Assembly (NCBI GenBank): GCA_022315425.1
Contig: JAIUPT010000017.1
Coordinates: 124,001-188,000, forward strand
Direction of reading: 5' to 3'
Length of the DNA stretch: 64,000 nucleotides
Source: Pseudevernia furfuracea
Lineage: Eukaryota; Ascomycota; Lecanoromycetes; Lecanorales; Parmeliaceae
The first letter of the stretch is position 1. Each line of letters begins with the position of its first letter. Below the pieces are notes generated by a model. That model saw only the letters and a list, made by a program, of their open reading frames with translations. It was not told the origin of the DNA and searched no databases. Position numbers and translations under genes: made by a program. Shown here one piece after another: positions 9,828-21,375 of the stretch.

Positions 9828-12168
9828 AGGCAGAGCACGGAAATTCTTTTGTCGAGTTTGTCTTTGGGATAATTTCCTACACCTGTTATGTTGAGATACA
9901 GTTTCATCGGCGCCTCTCAATGCCCAATGTTAAGACTGGGGAGGCTTCTGTCGGGAGAGTCACACAAAATACTAGTCAAATAGTCGAAGGACGGCAAAGA
10001 AGTGTGAGCCCATCAGGTTCGGTTGTGACGCTCCTGTCTCGGGGTGATACCTTGTGTCGCAGGTTGACTCGACCGTGCGATACCTTGGTTGTACGAACAG
10101 ATGCAATCACTTTATATGCTTCATGGGACTGGGATTTGATATATTTGACAAAGTCTGTCTCTGGCGCGTCTATGACGCAGAATAATTGCTGGATTCAAGT
10201 GAAATGGCTAGCTCATGGTAGTCACATCACAGGTGGCGACCAAGATGTCGATTCTGTTGATTTGGAGACTTTAAGCAGTATTACAGACAGTGTTCAAGAA
10301 AGGACTTTTGAGGGCGGGTCAGCACTTAGTCAAAAAACGCTTTCCGTTCAAAAAGGAGGGCATATGTTAGTGATTCACTATTTGGAGGGTTCTCATTGCG
10401 AATGAGAGGATTCAATTACTGATTCCATGTCTTATCAATCCCCCTCAATGATCTTGATCATATCATCAGCTGCATTAGCCTCTTCAACTTCATCATTAGT
10501 ATCTCGGCCGAGTTCACTCTCAAAGTAACAGGCGAGTCCTTCGCTTGGTGTGTTCGACTGAGCCCCGTCGAGCGCGGGGAAAATCGCGGGGCACTAAGGC
10601 TAAAGCCGATTCCGCAAGCGATGGTATGCGTCATTTGCAGAGGCACATAATTTGTCTACTCAGAAGTGCTGCTAGGTTGTAAGGGGGTTCAGATTTTCTT
10701 TCGCAGCGCTATGTGATTCACGTTGTTACACAAAGTTTAAAATTGGAGGAGGATACAGTTCATGAGCGTCTCGATGTCTTTTCTATGACGATCTGCTTCG
10801 AGTGCAATTCAAAGCTGACAGTGGGCGCGGAGATATGGAAATGGAATGTTAGCAAATACAATGAACGAGTTGAGTTGTATAGGATAGAAAAGGCTCAACG
10901 CGAAGCATTTCGAAATGTGACATCTTAACTCATCTGATCAACCCTCTCGTGAAGAGCCTCAGAGCCTTCGTCTATGTACTATTTCTTTCGCTGTTGCTCT
11001 TCACTGCTGCTCTGCCTCCGACCAACCAGCTCTTTGACGTACGGTAGTATTGCCGATGCTCCCTTTCACCGACTTCAACCCGTCTTTCCTGCCCATCTTC
11101 CGCCAAAAGTCATGAGATGTGACCTCAGCGATCTCTTGAACTTCTCCGTAGGCCAACGCCTTCTTCTCGAGCAGCACGCAAGATAATTCGACGGACGATG
11201 AAGGATGAGTCGCCCCTGATCCTTTAGCAGATGTGATAGTATTTATGCTTGGTCTTTTCAACCATACTCATAGTACCGCTTTCCCCTTTCTTCTGGCTTC
11301 GGCTCTCCACTATGTTGCGTTCGTCGTTGGGTCTGTATCTATTCAGCGCTCGACAAGCACCGTGAAGACCTTATGTGCGAAGAATACCCGAAATTTTCTG
11401 CCTCCAGGTCCCCTTCTGTAATGTTTCGATGTTCCTTACAGAGCTTTATCCCTGAGCTGGTCTGGTATTGGGCTGGATTCGTCACGAACAGAGAGTCATA
11501 GATGATGTCCATCTTGATCCACCTCCACTGACGAATGTGTAACAGAAGAAGTCACCGAACCCCCATGTGTGGGCTTTATGTGCAGTCAACGCATGCAAGG
11601 AGGCAGTTTACATGACTTCCAGGACTGTCTTTTCAATCAAGTCTCCACGAACGGAGACATGCGGGCATGCTGCACTATTCCGAGATTTCCTGTCCCTTGC
11701 TGATTGCATTTTCGTTTTGATAGGGCCCCTCTTACACTGGAGAGATTGTCTTTGCTCAGTATCTGAGTACACTAGTTTCGAGCCTTATCGACTCCTGAGC
11801 AGGCTGGAATGCTTTGCGCATTGGCAGTCTCGTCAATCACCGCCCGACGGTGCAGGTTCAGGTCATACGATATACATCACGATAGAGCCTTGCAGTCGTA
11901 CCGTATCTCCCCTGCACGGAATTATCTCATCGTGGAGCCACAATTTGTGTGCTGTCCGCCCATCGGAGATTTTCACCCTTCCCGAGACATTATCTTATGC
12001 AACCAACCGTATTATTTCCGACAAGCTGACCCGTAAGGTCGTCGGAACACATGCGAAGGGCTGTGCAAGGTCTTTGGCAGAGGAGTGGAAGGTTGTGGCC
12101 AGCGTAGTGGAATGGTTGATGCCTGGGAACTGTACGAGTGCTGCTTGACATGTGATACATACAGCAAC
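9828..12168. other. No supported gene
   Basis: Several medium open frames occur (9824-10405 plus, 11001-11261 minus, 11567-12148 plus), but none shows a domain or splice logic. The stretch 10950-11400 is pyrimidine-rich, like a promoter or 5' leader. Confidence 0.4.
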
Positions 12169-12607
12169 TCATGAAGTCTCGTACATGGAATCCTGAATGG
12201 TTGCGGTGCGGATGTCTACACTGCTCACAATGGTCGACGCACGAATTTCAATCCCGGAGCCTACCGATGTGTGATTTTGGTATTTCTTGGCGCCTATTTG
12301 AAGGCCCCTCAAAACCCCCCCAGACGAAATGCTTCTCTGGAAAAGATCTTCGATTTTGGTGACTTGGGGACTAGAAGGAGGGATGGAATGATCTGACGTC
12401 CTAGTAAGATGAAGTTAGTCGGAGTTGATTAGACATGAGGAAGAAGACTAACAAATAAACATCCACTGCAACCTCTCCCCCTCGTCCTCCGCCTCGCCTG
12501 CCTCGAAATCCTAGGCCGTCGCCTCTGCCTCTACCTCCACCTCGTCCACGAATCTCGTAGCCACCACGGTCACCACGACCATGGCTACCACGACCTCGAT
12601 CTGACAT
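12169..12607 (-). pseudogene. RGG-rich N-terminal gene fragment (Argonaute-like N-terminus?)
   Basis: From ATG 12607 the frame reads MSDRGRGSHGRGDRGG and continues as a Gly/Arg-rich stretch. A good intron (12401-12452, GTTAGT...GACTAAC...TAG) then leads into TSDHSIPPSSPQVTKIED. An RGG-rich leader followed by a VTKxED motif resembles the N-termini of fungal Argonaute (QDE-2-like) proteins. The frame ends at 12169-12171 and no PAZ or PIWI domain is found in the next 2 kb. It is therefore either a truncated Argonaute or an unrelated RGG protein. Confidence 0.35.
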
Positions 12608-12786
12608 TGCAGCAAAAGTGTCGGTGGGACATACAGTCGCGGAAAAATCGAAATCGTCATGGTTGATGAAAAGATAAACACCGTGCATCGAGCTGTTTGC
12701 GGCCAATTCCTTCGAAAGCTAGGCTAGACTTGCATCAAAGCAATCTCCAAATCTTTGGGGAGTTGTGCGGGGAAAATTAGTGCGCT

Positions 12787-13626
12787 ATGCAATTTCTCTT
12801 GCCGACCCCGAGGGCGGGCTCTAGGATGACGTTAAAACCAGCTCCACAATTCCCGAGGACGGGCCGAGGACAGGATCAATCCTTCTTGGATCAGTTCGTG
12901 AGAAGGCCCATCACCATGTTAAGTCTCGCAGCGACCAAATCCTATATGTCCCAATCCAATACCAACGTCTCGATTGACGCACTGCTCGAGTCTACTATCA
13001 AACTCGCGGAGTAAGACCTCCTATATCATTGATGGCGTGTGCTGACAATCTATCTAGGGAGACCGAGCCAAAGATTTCTGAATGTCGGATGCTCACTGAT
13101 AACTACAATCAAGTATGGCGTTGTGTGCTAGATGTTGAACTTGAACAAACTTACTGAATAGCTACAGTTCTTCACAAAATCCGATGTATCAGACCAGCAG
13201 AAGCTTGTACTTACTTGTGTGCTTGTACGGTGGATCCATGGATGCTGGATCAGTACAACCCTCGACTACCCCGGCTTAGAGATGCAGATGAAACCCCTCA
13301 GCCTCCTTGCACACCTGCATCTCTCTGCCCTACAGAAAGACCTCAAAACCCTCGAACTCGCAGTCGAATCAACCATGTACGAACGGTTAAACAGTAATAC
13401 TTACAAGGTGGACATCGACGACTTAGTGGAGGCGATCCGGTTACTATTTTCCAACTATACTGACTCTATGGACTATGATGTGCAAGAGGTTTTGCTGAGG
13501 TACTCGCACGCCAAGCGACAGCGACTGTTGGCCTTCGGACGGTTCGAAGCGTATTTGGATCCTGAGAAAGGCCTACCCTCATTCATCAGTGGGCTTGCTA
13601 GACAATCTGCATTAGGTGAAGACTGA
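12787..13626 (+). CDS. Hypothetical helical protein, three exons (247 aa)
   Basis: Exons at 12787-13010, 13058-13112 and 13162-13626 join in frame. Intron 1 (13011-13057) and intron 2 (13113-13161) begin GTAAGA and GTATGG and end TAG. Branch-like CTGAC and CTGAA motifs are present. The predicted protein is mostly helical and charged, with no domain I recognise; the first 40 residues could be upstream of the real start, since ATG codons also occur at 12826 and 12916. It stops 16 bp before the MITE at 13642, so that insertion may define its 3' flank. Confidence 0.55.
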
Positions 13627-13641
13627 GGAGGATAGGCGGGG

Positions 13642-13909
13642 TATCCCATCTACTGGTAGGGTGTAGAATTTAGGGGTTCCCGACCGAAAATCAAAAAGGC
13701 CCTTCATTCAACTCATCATAACTTGACAACGAAAACGTTTATAAAAAAAATATTTGACTTCGTGATTATTCCTCTTGAGGAGATCTGAATCTTTATAGCC
13801 GAAAGTTTTACCATAAAATTTATCGTTCAAAAGTTATGGTGTTGCGAAAACAGCCATATTTGATGTTCTGCCAAGACATTTTACGCCCAGGTTGCCAGTG
13901 GATAGGATA
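13642..13909. mobile_element. MITE related to the piggyBac-like element (268 bp)
   Basis: Its left end TATCCCATCTACTGG and its right end, read inverted as TATCCTATCCACTGG, form terminal repeats of the same type as the element at 2778-4835. Subterminal motifs are also shared: the ATTTAGGGGTT / ATTCAGGGGTT block on the left and GCCAAGACATTTTAC on the right. The interior is AT-rich and non-coding. It is a non-autonomous derivative that the intact transposase could plausibly mobilise. Confidence 0.72.
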
Positions 13910-14269
13910 ATCCTCGATGCAGAGCGAGGGGTTAGGTTCAAAACTTTGAACGTATCCAAAGATTTCACTACGAGTAATTAAGTCCAGTTTCCTTCTGGTG
14001 GATTGCTGCGTTTTTGCTTTTGCTGCTGCTGTGTACGGCATACGATGAAGTTGCTGCCTCAGCTAGCCAGGAGGGTTTGGGGGTGCAGTATTGTTTGAGA
14101 CAAGGGTGAAGAAGATTATCGATATTTCCATTGGGAGCCAGAAAGGGGTCGAACGCTAAATATCATGAACAAGGACTCAAAATCAGCGACAGAAGAGGAT
14201 GCAGCCAGAATTGGAACAGAGTGCCAGTTTTGGAGCCGCGCGGGTATACTAATGAAAGTTCCGCTCAAA
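13910..14269. other. Short spacer, nothing recognised
   Basis: No ORF with support. An A2/B2 repeat pair like that of YR element copy 3 would be expected about here if copy 1 were complete. I could not find one. Confidence 0.35.
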
Positions 14270-14494
14270 ATTTCTTGTTAGTGCTCGCACAGTCGGCCAC
14301 ATGGAAAACACGTCATGGAAAACATGAAGCTATACACAAATGTGATTGGCCGGTTCCAGCACCGGAGCTAGCAGCTAAATAGAGGCCATGGGCATATTTG
14401 CATACTCTCATGCCCCAGTGCCAAGAAAACTCCCAAACCCACCAAACAACGACTTCGTAGAGGTCGTCCATGGCGAGGATCGCCATCACTGGGG

Positions 14495-15448
14495 CTAGGA
14501 GGATGTAAATTGCTGATGACGACGAGAGGCGGCGAGAATACGCGAAGGATGGGTGGTGATGTATAGGCGATAGCACTCGGACTTCCATCTGCCCAGTAGC
14601 TGAATCTCCTCATCACTCAGTCCGGCCTTCCTTGCTGATGTAGCGGCCCCACGGCGAAAGGAGTGGCCTGAATAGTGGCCCTGTACACCGACGAGTATCA
14701 ATGTTAAGCGAAGAACGTCCGTGACCATATCCCTTGAGAATTTACCGTTTTCGGCTTCAAAAAGAGGTGCGTCAGGTGCATCAGGCCATCGTTGATAGAG
14801 GTGTTTCAGGGCCCGGACTGGACATGCATCGTCGTCGGTGGCGGCGACTGTGAGTGTGATACCGTGACGAAAGGGGTCTGTCTTGGAGGCTGGAAGAGTT
14901 AACTCCAGGTGATCTTTGTGTAGTCTCACCGATCGACGTGTCAGAAACCATTGACCAAAGTCTTCTGCTTGGCGGTCTTTCCAGGTGTATGTGAATTCAC
15001 CAATTCGTAGGAAGGCACCAAATGCCAGGCAAAATGAGGCGTATACTGATGATCCCTCCTTGGTAGACTGATCTAGTTTTGGTAGCAATCGCAGCAACAG
15101 ATCCTTGGTCAACGGCTGTCTTTCCTGTGTATTTGTCTCGCCGTGTAGTCGTCGACTACCGGCTATGATTCGCTCCAGCTGTGGACTATGAAATATGTTG
15201 AGATTTTCGTATCCAAGGTCTACCTGCTGAGACCTGACGCCGGTGATGTAGGCTTTGATCGTCTTGGCCTGAACTTTGCCGCTAAGGCTTGCAACCCATT
15301 CGGTTAACGATGTCAACGTAGCCGGGAAGGGAGGTCCATAGCCATGAATGGCCCAATAGGATGTGTAGGATTTGACCGAAGTTGAATAAGTCTTCCGAGT
15401 TTTGGTGGCTAATCCCCACCAGAGAAGGCGGGCTGCCTCTCTTGACAA
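14495..15448 (-). CDS. Tyrosine recombinase of YR retrotransposon copy 1
   Basis: An uninterrupted 317-residue phage-integrase-type recombinase. The catalytic residues fit the family: Arg148 in GAFLRIGEF, Lys189 as candidate catalytic lysine, His262 and Arg265 in GHSFRR, Trp288 in LGRWKS, and the nucleophile Tyr293 or Tyr296 in YRLYI. The N-terminal part (WGLATKTRKTYSTSV) resembles a SAM-like core-binding domain. In DIRS-like elements this enzyme inserts the circular DNA copy, so no target-site duplication is made. It overlaps the end of the RT frame by 40 bp, as is common in this group. Confidence 0.9.
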   Translation of the reverse strand: MSREAARLLWWGLATKTRKTYSTSVKSYTSYWAIHGYGPPFPATLTSLTEWVASLSGKVQAKTIKAYITGVRSQQVDLGYENLNIFHSPQLERIIAGSRRLHGETNTQERQPLTKDLLLRLLPKLDQSTKEGSSVYASFCLAFGAFLRIGEFTYTWKDRQAEDFGQWFLTRRSVRLHKDHLELTLPASKTDPFRHGITLTVAATDDDACPVRALKHLYQRWPDAPDAPLFEAENGKFSRDMVTDVLRLTLILVGVQGHYSGHSFRRGAATSARKAGLSDEEIQLLGRWKSECYRLYITTHPSRILAASRRHQQFTSS

Positions 15449-17116
15449 AGATGTTTGTTTATACCAGTTTTTAGGTGGATCACGTCCTGACTGGGCGGAG
15501 CGGTGACCAGGTGTCTCAGCTGTGGGTACTTGTCAGCAATCTTTCGGTAACGAAAACGCGAGAGATCATCGGCTAATTCGTTAGCCTTGGTAGGGATCCA
15601 TGTCGGTGTCAACATGATGTCATATTTGGCCAGCAGCATGGCAATGTCTCGTAATGGCGCCATTGCCGGCCCTTTTATGGTCAGTTTTCGTAGTCCAAAG
15701 ACGCAGGCGTCATTGTCACAGTAGAGAGTCAAGTGTGTGCCTTGAAGTTGTTCCAGCCACAGGCGAACTGCGTGAAGCACGGCCTTCATTTCTTTGAACT
15801 GAATATCTTTGTGTGTGTGACGTGAGGGTACTCGTATGCTGAAGACGTCTGTAACCGAGTCCAGTAGACTGGGGTGATCTAGGCGATAGCCTCCCATGCC
15901 AAGGCTCCCCGATGCATCGGTCCAGATGTAGGCTTCCCGACGGTCGGCGGTGAGACGTAGCAACTTAAGGCCCTTCCAGTCCTTCAGGAAGGTCTTCCAC
16001 CACAGTAGGTCTGCCATCATGTCGATGGTGATTCGTATTATTGCTATCGGTCTTCGAATAGCGTCAAAAAGTCTTCGGAGAAAGGCACGCCCGGGAACAA
16101 TAACCTTGGCTGCAAATGATAGGAAACCGACCGCTGACTCAAGCTCCCGATGTGGGATTGTCGCCCTTTTAAGGAGGTCGTCAACCGTCTTTCTCGCCCT
16201 GGCCAGCTTGTCCGGGGGGAGTCTGGCCTGCATGAGTATGCTGTCCAGTTCGATTCCCAGAAAATCTGCAATGGTACCCAAAATATCCTTGGTGTGATTG
16301 ATATTCAGGCCCAAGTCATAGCAAACTCGGTCAAAGTCGCGACCATATGCCTCTGCATTGGCATGCGGTGAAAGAATAGCAAAGAAGTCATCAAGGTAGT
16401 GAAGTACTATGGCCCAATGCAGTACTGCAATCAGAATCCAATTGAGTGCTTTGGCAAACAAATCAAACAAAAACGGTGACGTGCGTAGGCCGAAAGGCAA
16501 ATATTGTTCTTTCCAGTAGAAATCGTCACAAAAGAAGCCCAATAACCATTGGTCGGACTGAGCCACAGGAATATGGCGGAAAGCGTCTTTCAGGTCTCGC
16601 TTCACGAATATGGCTCCTCGGCCCTGCTGCAATAGTGCGTCAATTGCTTCGTCGAATGTGGTGTACTCCAGGGAGCCCCATTCTTCAGGTATACCGTCAT
16701 TGACTGCGTTGCCGCGTGGAAAGGAGAGGTCATGAATCCTTCTCCAACCGCCGTCATGCTTGGGGACCAATCCTAATGGTGAACATACGAAGTTATCTTC
16801 CAAATCGACATCGACCTTGATCAATCGATTGTGTTAAAGCTGTTTCTGAAGGTTCGCAGTCAAGATATCTGGCGCAGCAAGGGCTGATTGGTGATTTTTG
16901 CTGCGATGGCTCAGGGGAGGGCCTCGGTAGCCGATTTTTTGCCCCTTTCCGAAGTATTGCCGTTAGCGTCTTGGCGTATGTGACATCGGGGTGATTTTTC
17001 AGCCATGACTCCCAACCTTCCACCAACAATGGGCCTTGCCGTGGCAAGTCAGGGTCAGAAGGGTCGACGGGGGGGTATGGGAAGCCTTCGGATACAAACA
17101 ACAGTGATGACGGCAC
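15409..17116 (-). pseudogene. Reverse transcriptase-RNase H of YR retrotransposon copy 1
   Basis: The RT core has the VKRDLKDAFRHIP motif and the active site HYLDDFF. The RNase H follows with WTDASGSLGMGG, FKEMKAV, YCDNDAC and KANELADDLSR, giving the four acidic residues. The N-terminal section (17116-16793) reads SSLLFVSEGFPYPP. It is split from the core by a shift in an A-run near 16938 and by a TAA just upstream of residue LIKVDVD. Copy 2 has CAG at the equivalent TAA position, consistent with decay. There is no protease or methyltransferase domain. Confidence 0.85.
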
Positions 17117-17134
17117 GGCGTCAGGCTGATGGAG

Positions 17135-18216
17135 TCAGTCCGCCTTGGAAATTCGATTGCCCAGCGGGGTGGAGTTGGAATTGGAGGCTGGTGGGTGAGC
17201 TTTGGGGCATGACACCGCCGAGTGATTCAGCTGACATATGGAGCAGATATGACTGTATCTGCAAGGATCGCGTACGCAGCGGCCGGCGTTGAAGTTGTTG
17301 CAAGAAAGAGGCTTGGTAGCCGGGGCATTGGTAGTCCCATTGGTGGGCTTCGTGCTGGTTACAGCCGGTGACTTGCGAATGAGGAAGTCTGCACACCCTG
17401 GGTCCTGGGTAGCCCAGGCAGTTGGATCGTCCTGCCCCTTGATTCTTCGGGTAGTCATGAAGGTACTGTTGTAGTCCCGAATTGAGGCAAATGTGTAATG
17501 AACTGACATATCTGACAGGCGGACGCGATAGTCCGATAGAGCCTCCTGAAGTTTGAGTTTGATAGAGGGGTGGGCAAAATGAATAATGGCCTGGCAGTAT
17601 ACCTCGAGGCAACGAATGAGTGGGTTCAGAGCGACGATATCTTGAATATCATCGTCCTTGTCCTTGTTCTTGTCCTTGGAGGACTTTTTGTCCATTGTAA
17701 TGTAGGTGGTGCTTCTTCGTGCAGAAAAGACACCCTCTCACCGGCTCCTTCCTCTGAATCAGTTGATGACGATGAGTATTCATATCGGTGGCGGCGGGAG
17801 CGAGATTTGTGCTTGCGAGAGCGAGATTTGTGTACACGTGGCTCGTTAAGACGATGCTTGAGGTATGCATTCTCCTTTTCGAGTCGCTTTATTGCACGAG
17901 ACGAGGACGACGGGGGCGGTGTTTCTTCGATGACCGATGGGGTGATTGTATCGTCTGAATCAGAGGATTCAGACTCCGCTTCGACAGACGGCTGGCGAGA
18001 ACGAGGAGGTGTTTCGGCTACAAATCGACCTGTATGGCTACGATTTTTGGTAGCAGCGGCAAGGGCGGCTGCAGCGGCAGCGGTGGCCTTCTTGGTGGTC
18101 TTTTTGGTGGCCTTGGTGGCCTTGGTGGCCTTGGTGGCCTTGGTGGCCTTGGTGGCTTTGGAGGGCTTGGTGGCCTTACCGGCGCTATTGGCGGCAGTGG
18201 AACGTGTGGAGGCCAT
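17135..18216 (-). pseudogene. Gag of YR retrotransposon copy 1 (one frameshift)
   Basis: Two overlapping frames (17626-18216 and 17135-17695) together make a gag-like protein. It has a Lys/Ala/Thr-rich basic leader, an Arg/Ser-rich middle, a helical capsid-like part (IRDYNSTFMTTRRIKG) and a C-terminal CCCH-type zinc motif (CNNFNAGRCVRDPCRYSHIC followed by a second Cys/His cluster). Copy 2 has the same layout as a single frame, so the shift near 17650 is likely a mutation. A programmed frameshift cannot be excluded from one copy. Confidence 0.75.
18085..18178 (-). repeat. 9-bp minisatellite in gag (Lys-Ala-Thr repeats)
   Basis: About eight tandem copies of GGCCTTGGT encode an ATKATK array in the gag leader of copy 1. 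Copies 2 and 3 lack the array. Confidence 0.8.
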
Positions 18217-18571
18217 ATTGATGGTGGGGATGTGATAGGAAGAGGTTATTTGATGATGGAATACGATGTGAGTGAAAAAAGGGGAGGGTGCTGTTGGGCA
18301 ATTGGCTGACTAAGCGATATTTGGATAGCTTCACAAGAAAACAATGTGGTGACTCTGAGAGAGACGAATTCGAATGAAGAGTCACATGTAGGTAGGAGTG
18401 GGCCTATATGTAGCTGCCCTGGTGAACAGATCTCTCGCCATGGCCATGGGCCATGGCCCCACGCAATGGCCATGTAACAGAAACATAGCCATAAAACATA
18501 TGCGATTTGCGACTCACTAACCCCCAGTCCCACTGTGGCGAGCATTCTTGGCAACTGGAGGGAGGGTCTCA

Positions 18572-18780
18572 CATACAGTACCGGCCTTGTGAAGCATTCC
18601 GATCATCGCTCTCTAAGGAAATTGCTGCACTTAAATCACATTATAGCTACCTCTGAGGTTAAAAGTATGTTTAATATGGTTTCTGGGAGGAAGAGAGGAG
18701 GAGGAGGAGGAGGAGGAGGGGAGCACCAGGGAAGTAGTCAAGCTAAAGTAGATATGTTGGAAATATGGAATGATGTACCT
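18572..18780. repeat. Inverted copy of 41500-41686
   Basis: Starting CATACAGTACCGGCC, this matches the reverse complement of 41500-41686 through TAGTCAAGCTAAAGTA. A GGA run (18697-18720) has expanded in this copy. No coding potential. The family is unassigned. Confidence 0.7.
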
Positions 18781-20929
18781 ATCATTGAGTGAACTAAGAA
18801 GCAACTATAAAGAAGAAAGTAGAATACATGTTTATATATTTGTCAGATCAGTAATATAATAGAATTGTTTGTCGTATTTTTCGACAAAATACTTAGAGTT
18901 TTCAGTAAGAAGTATTTATACTACTTCGATCAAGTCCTTATTAGGGGCTAGCTCATATAATGATATTTTGCAGAGCCGTGAATATCTTCGCTAGAACGTA
19001 TATAAGATACTAAATAAAGCTGACAGAATTAAAGCCTTACAGCTCCGCTACTTGAACTTCAAATATTCTATTTTGAAGATATAGCGACGATTACGCGAAA
19101 GAAGTCATTGCTAGCGTAGTTATATTTGATCTCTAAAATCAATTATTACAACTTGATATTTAAGTGAAGTATAGACTGAGTTCGTACTCGTTTGCAGGTT
19201 TATAATTTATAGTATTATATTCGATATTCTTAATAATTGATTTATCGAAATCTGATTCGAGCTTATTATTAAGATCTCTGAGTAAGATTTTATATCGCTA
19301 CTCGATTAGAGAATATAGAGTACTTAACTCGAAAACTACTTCTATCTGCGTTAATTCTTAATTACTCGTTTAATACTAATTTCCTTATCGATCTTCTCTT
19401 AATATAGTATTTAAGCGTGTAAAAAGCTACTACGTAAGTTAGAATAAATATCGTATAAATAAGATAGTAACTTATATAGAGATAGGCGTATATAGATTAT
19501 ATACTCTAATAATCTATATAATTATACGTAGCTCTAATCGACTGTAGTCGTTAAATAACGGGGTTATAAACTTGTATCGCGACTAGAATATATAGCTAGA
19601 ACGCGATATATCTATTTCGACTATCTATTATACTTTTAAGACTATAAAGTATAAAACCCGCCTTAATACTCTTAGCAGTACGTTTAGTAGAAACGAGAAA
19701 TAAGTATCGAGTATTATAATAAAGTTCTATATATTCTAGAATAGATAGCGCAGATAATAAGAAAGTACGGCCGAGATAACGACTATCTCGATTATAGTCT
19801 CTTAAGAAGAAGATTTAAAATCGAGTAATCGATATTACGTCTATATTCAGATTTTAAAATAATCTAATCGTATTCGATATAAGTAGAGAACGATAAGAGA
19901 TAAGAGTTAAATATTATAGAGAGAAGATATTAAAGAATCTAAAAGTCTTTTATATCGAAATTTCGATTATACTTCTTATACGACTAGCCCTTTTAGACTA
20001 TTCTATTACTAATATTAGAAGATAGCCTTTAAAGCTCGATATAAATCGCTAGTCAGTACAGATATAGAAGAAGTATTAGCTCTTATAATCTTCTTATTAG
20101 CTATTAAAGATACGAATAGATAAGTCGTAGTATTTCTCGTAATATTATAGACTTTTTCTCTTAGCGCTATATATCGAGACTGAGATCTATAATCTAAGAT
20201 ATAAATAGAAAGTCTTAAGTATTATATAATAGAATCTAGAGATTCAGATAAAAGTATAATCTAGATAAATAATTAAATTCTTATTAAAGAAGTCTAATCT
20301 CTTAAACTTATCGATTAGCTATATTATAAACGACTTTGTCGCTCGTATACGTCTAGGCACGTAAGAATTAAAATTTAGCTCGAGATTAATCTACTCTTCT
20401 ATTAAAGACGCGGAAGTCTTATAAAATTTATATATAGATATACTAACGTATTAATACTTATAACGCTTCCAAAATCACGTCGACAATAGTGTTTGTTAGC
20501 TTAGCTAGTATTATAAGATAACTCGTTATAAGGCCTCTCAGTTATTCTTTTTCTATCACCCCTTCAGGAATAGTATATCTACTAGTGTCATTTATATATA
20601 TATCAGACCCTCTCACCCCTAGATAATTGAAGATTAAGAATATTATTCAACAGCTGACTCGTATTCTACGTAAGAGATATCTCTCTTAATCTAATAAAAG
20701 AAATACTAAAACAAAGTTTGAAGACGCGTTAGTACTAGCTAGTACTTAGAATACGCATTTCTCGCGAGCTGAGAGAGACTTAATAGAGCGAGTAAGTCGT
20801 AGCTAGTATTAAACTATATTCGCGAATATCGATAGAATTATACTGCCGTATTTTAGATTGAAGAAGTTAATTAAGTATAACTATATCTAAATCTATCGAC
20901 TTCTCTATAATTAGTAAATAGATATAAAT

Positions 20930-21320
20930 TAAGAGATAGTAAAAGTAAAGAATACGATATTTACGATTAAGCGCAGATTCTATAATTATAAGAAGTAATA
21001 GCTAATAATTCTAGATAGTGCGAATATTATTAATAATAATCGAGATAAAACTTATATCGATCTAAGATATCTTATATCTGACGCGTCTAGAGTATATATT
21101 ATTATTACCTCGCGGAGCTTAATCGCTAAGGAGATAATAATATTAGACGCAGTAGAAGTAGTAGATATAGAGCTACTAAAGTCGATATAGCTATTTTAGT
21201 AATACGTAATACTAATAGAGAAAGAGTCGAATATAATAAGAGAAGTCGATAAAATTGTAAGAGAGTATAGGTATTTAGCCTTAGCGATTACCCTGGTCGA
21301 TATATATATATTAATGACGA
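20930..21320 (+). pseudogene. NB-ARC STAND (NLR-like) fragment, RIP-destroyed
   Basis: Read with TAA/TAG as former Gln or Trp codons, the plus strand gives a coherent NB-ARC segment. It has a kinase-2/Walker B motif LIILDSANII, then DKTYIDLRYL, the RNBS-B-like YIIITSRS, a helical ARC1 part (EVDKIVREY) and a GLPL-like LALAITL. Fungal NB-ARC STAND proteins act in allorecognition and programmed cell death. The P-loop is not visible upstream and the frame breaks into other sequence near 21320, so only part of the domain survives. The assignment rests on motif order and is inference from RIP-degraded sequence. Confidence 0.65.
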
Positions 21321-21375
21321 CTCGCTCTGAGAATCGCAATCCAGGCGCGGCTCGCTTACTGAGTCTGTTATTAGA

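Larger units (their letters stand above)
14270..18535 (-). mobile_element. YR retrotransposon copy 1 (DIRS/Ngaro/PAT type)
   Basis: Reading leftwards the order is A1-like 5' repeat (about 18320-18535), gag, RT-RNase H, tyrosine recombinase, then a B1-like 3' segment (about 14270-14440). There is no integrase, no aspartic protease and no methyltransferase. The B1-like part matches copies 2 and 3 around the GCGCTAG/GTGCCAAG motif. The outer end at 18535 reads CAGTCCCACTG, the same as the end of copy 2. A few lesions in gag and RT make this copy non-autonomous, but RIP is light. Confidence 0.85.

Noticed and set aside
9824..10405. 193-codon plus-strand frame after the small zinc-binding gene
   Set aside because: No recognisable motif. 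It overlaps the end of a better supported gene, and its start is an internal AAG-rich context.
11567..12148. 193-codon plus-strand frame
   Set aside because: Residue composition looks random, and the opposite strand also gave no Argonaute continuation when I tried to extend the RGG fragment.
14495..15448. Tyrosine recombinase considered as a Starship captain (DUF3435) or Crypton
   Set aside because: It is preceded by gag and RT-RNase H on the same strand and overlaps RT; its motifs and context fit a DIRS/Ngaro-type element.
17626..17700. Programmed frameshift in gag of YR copy 1
   Set aside because: Copy 2 encodes gag in one frame, so a mutation is the simpler explanation.
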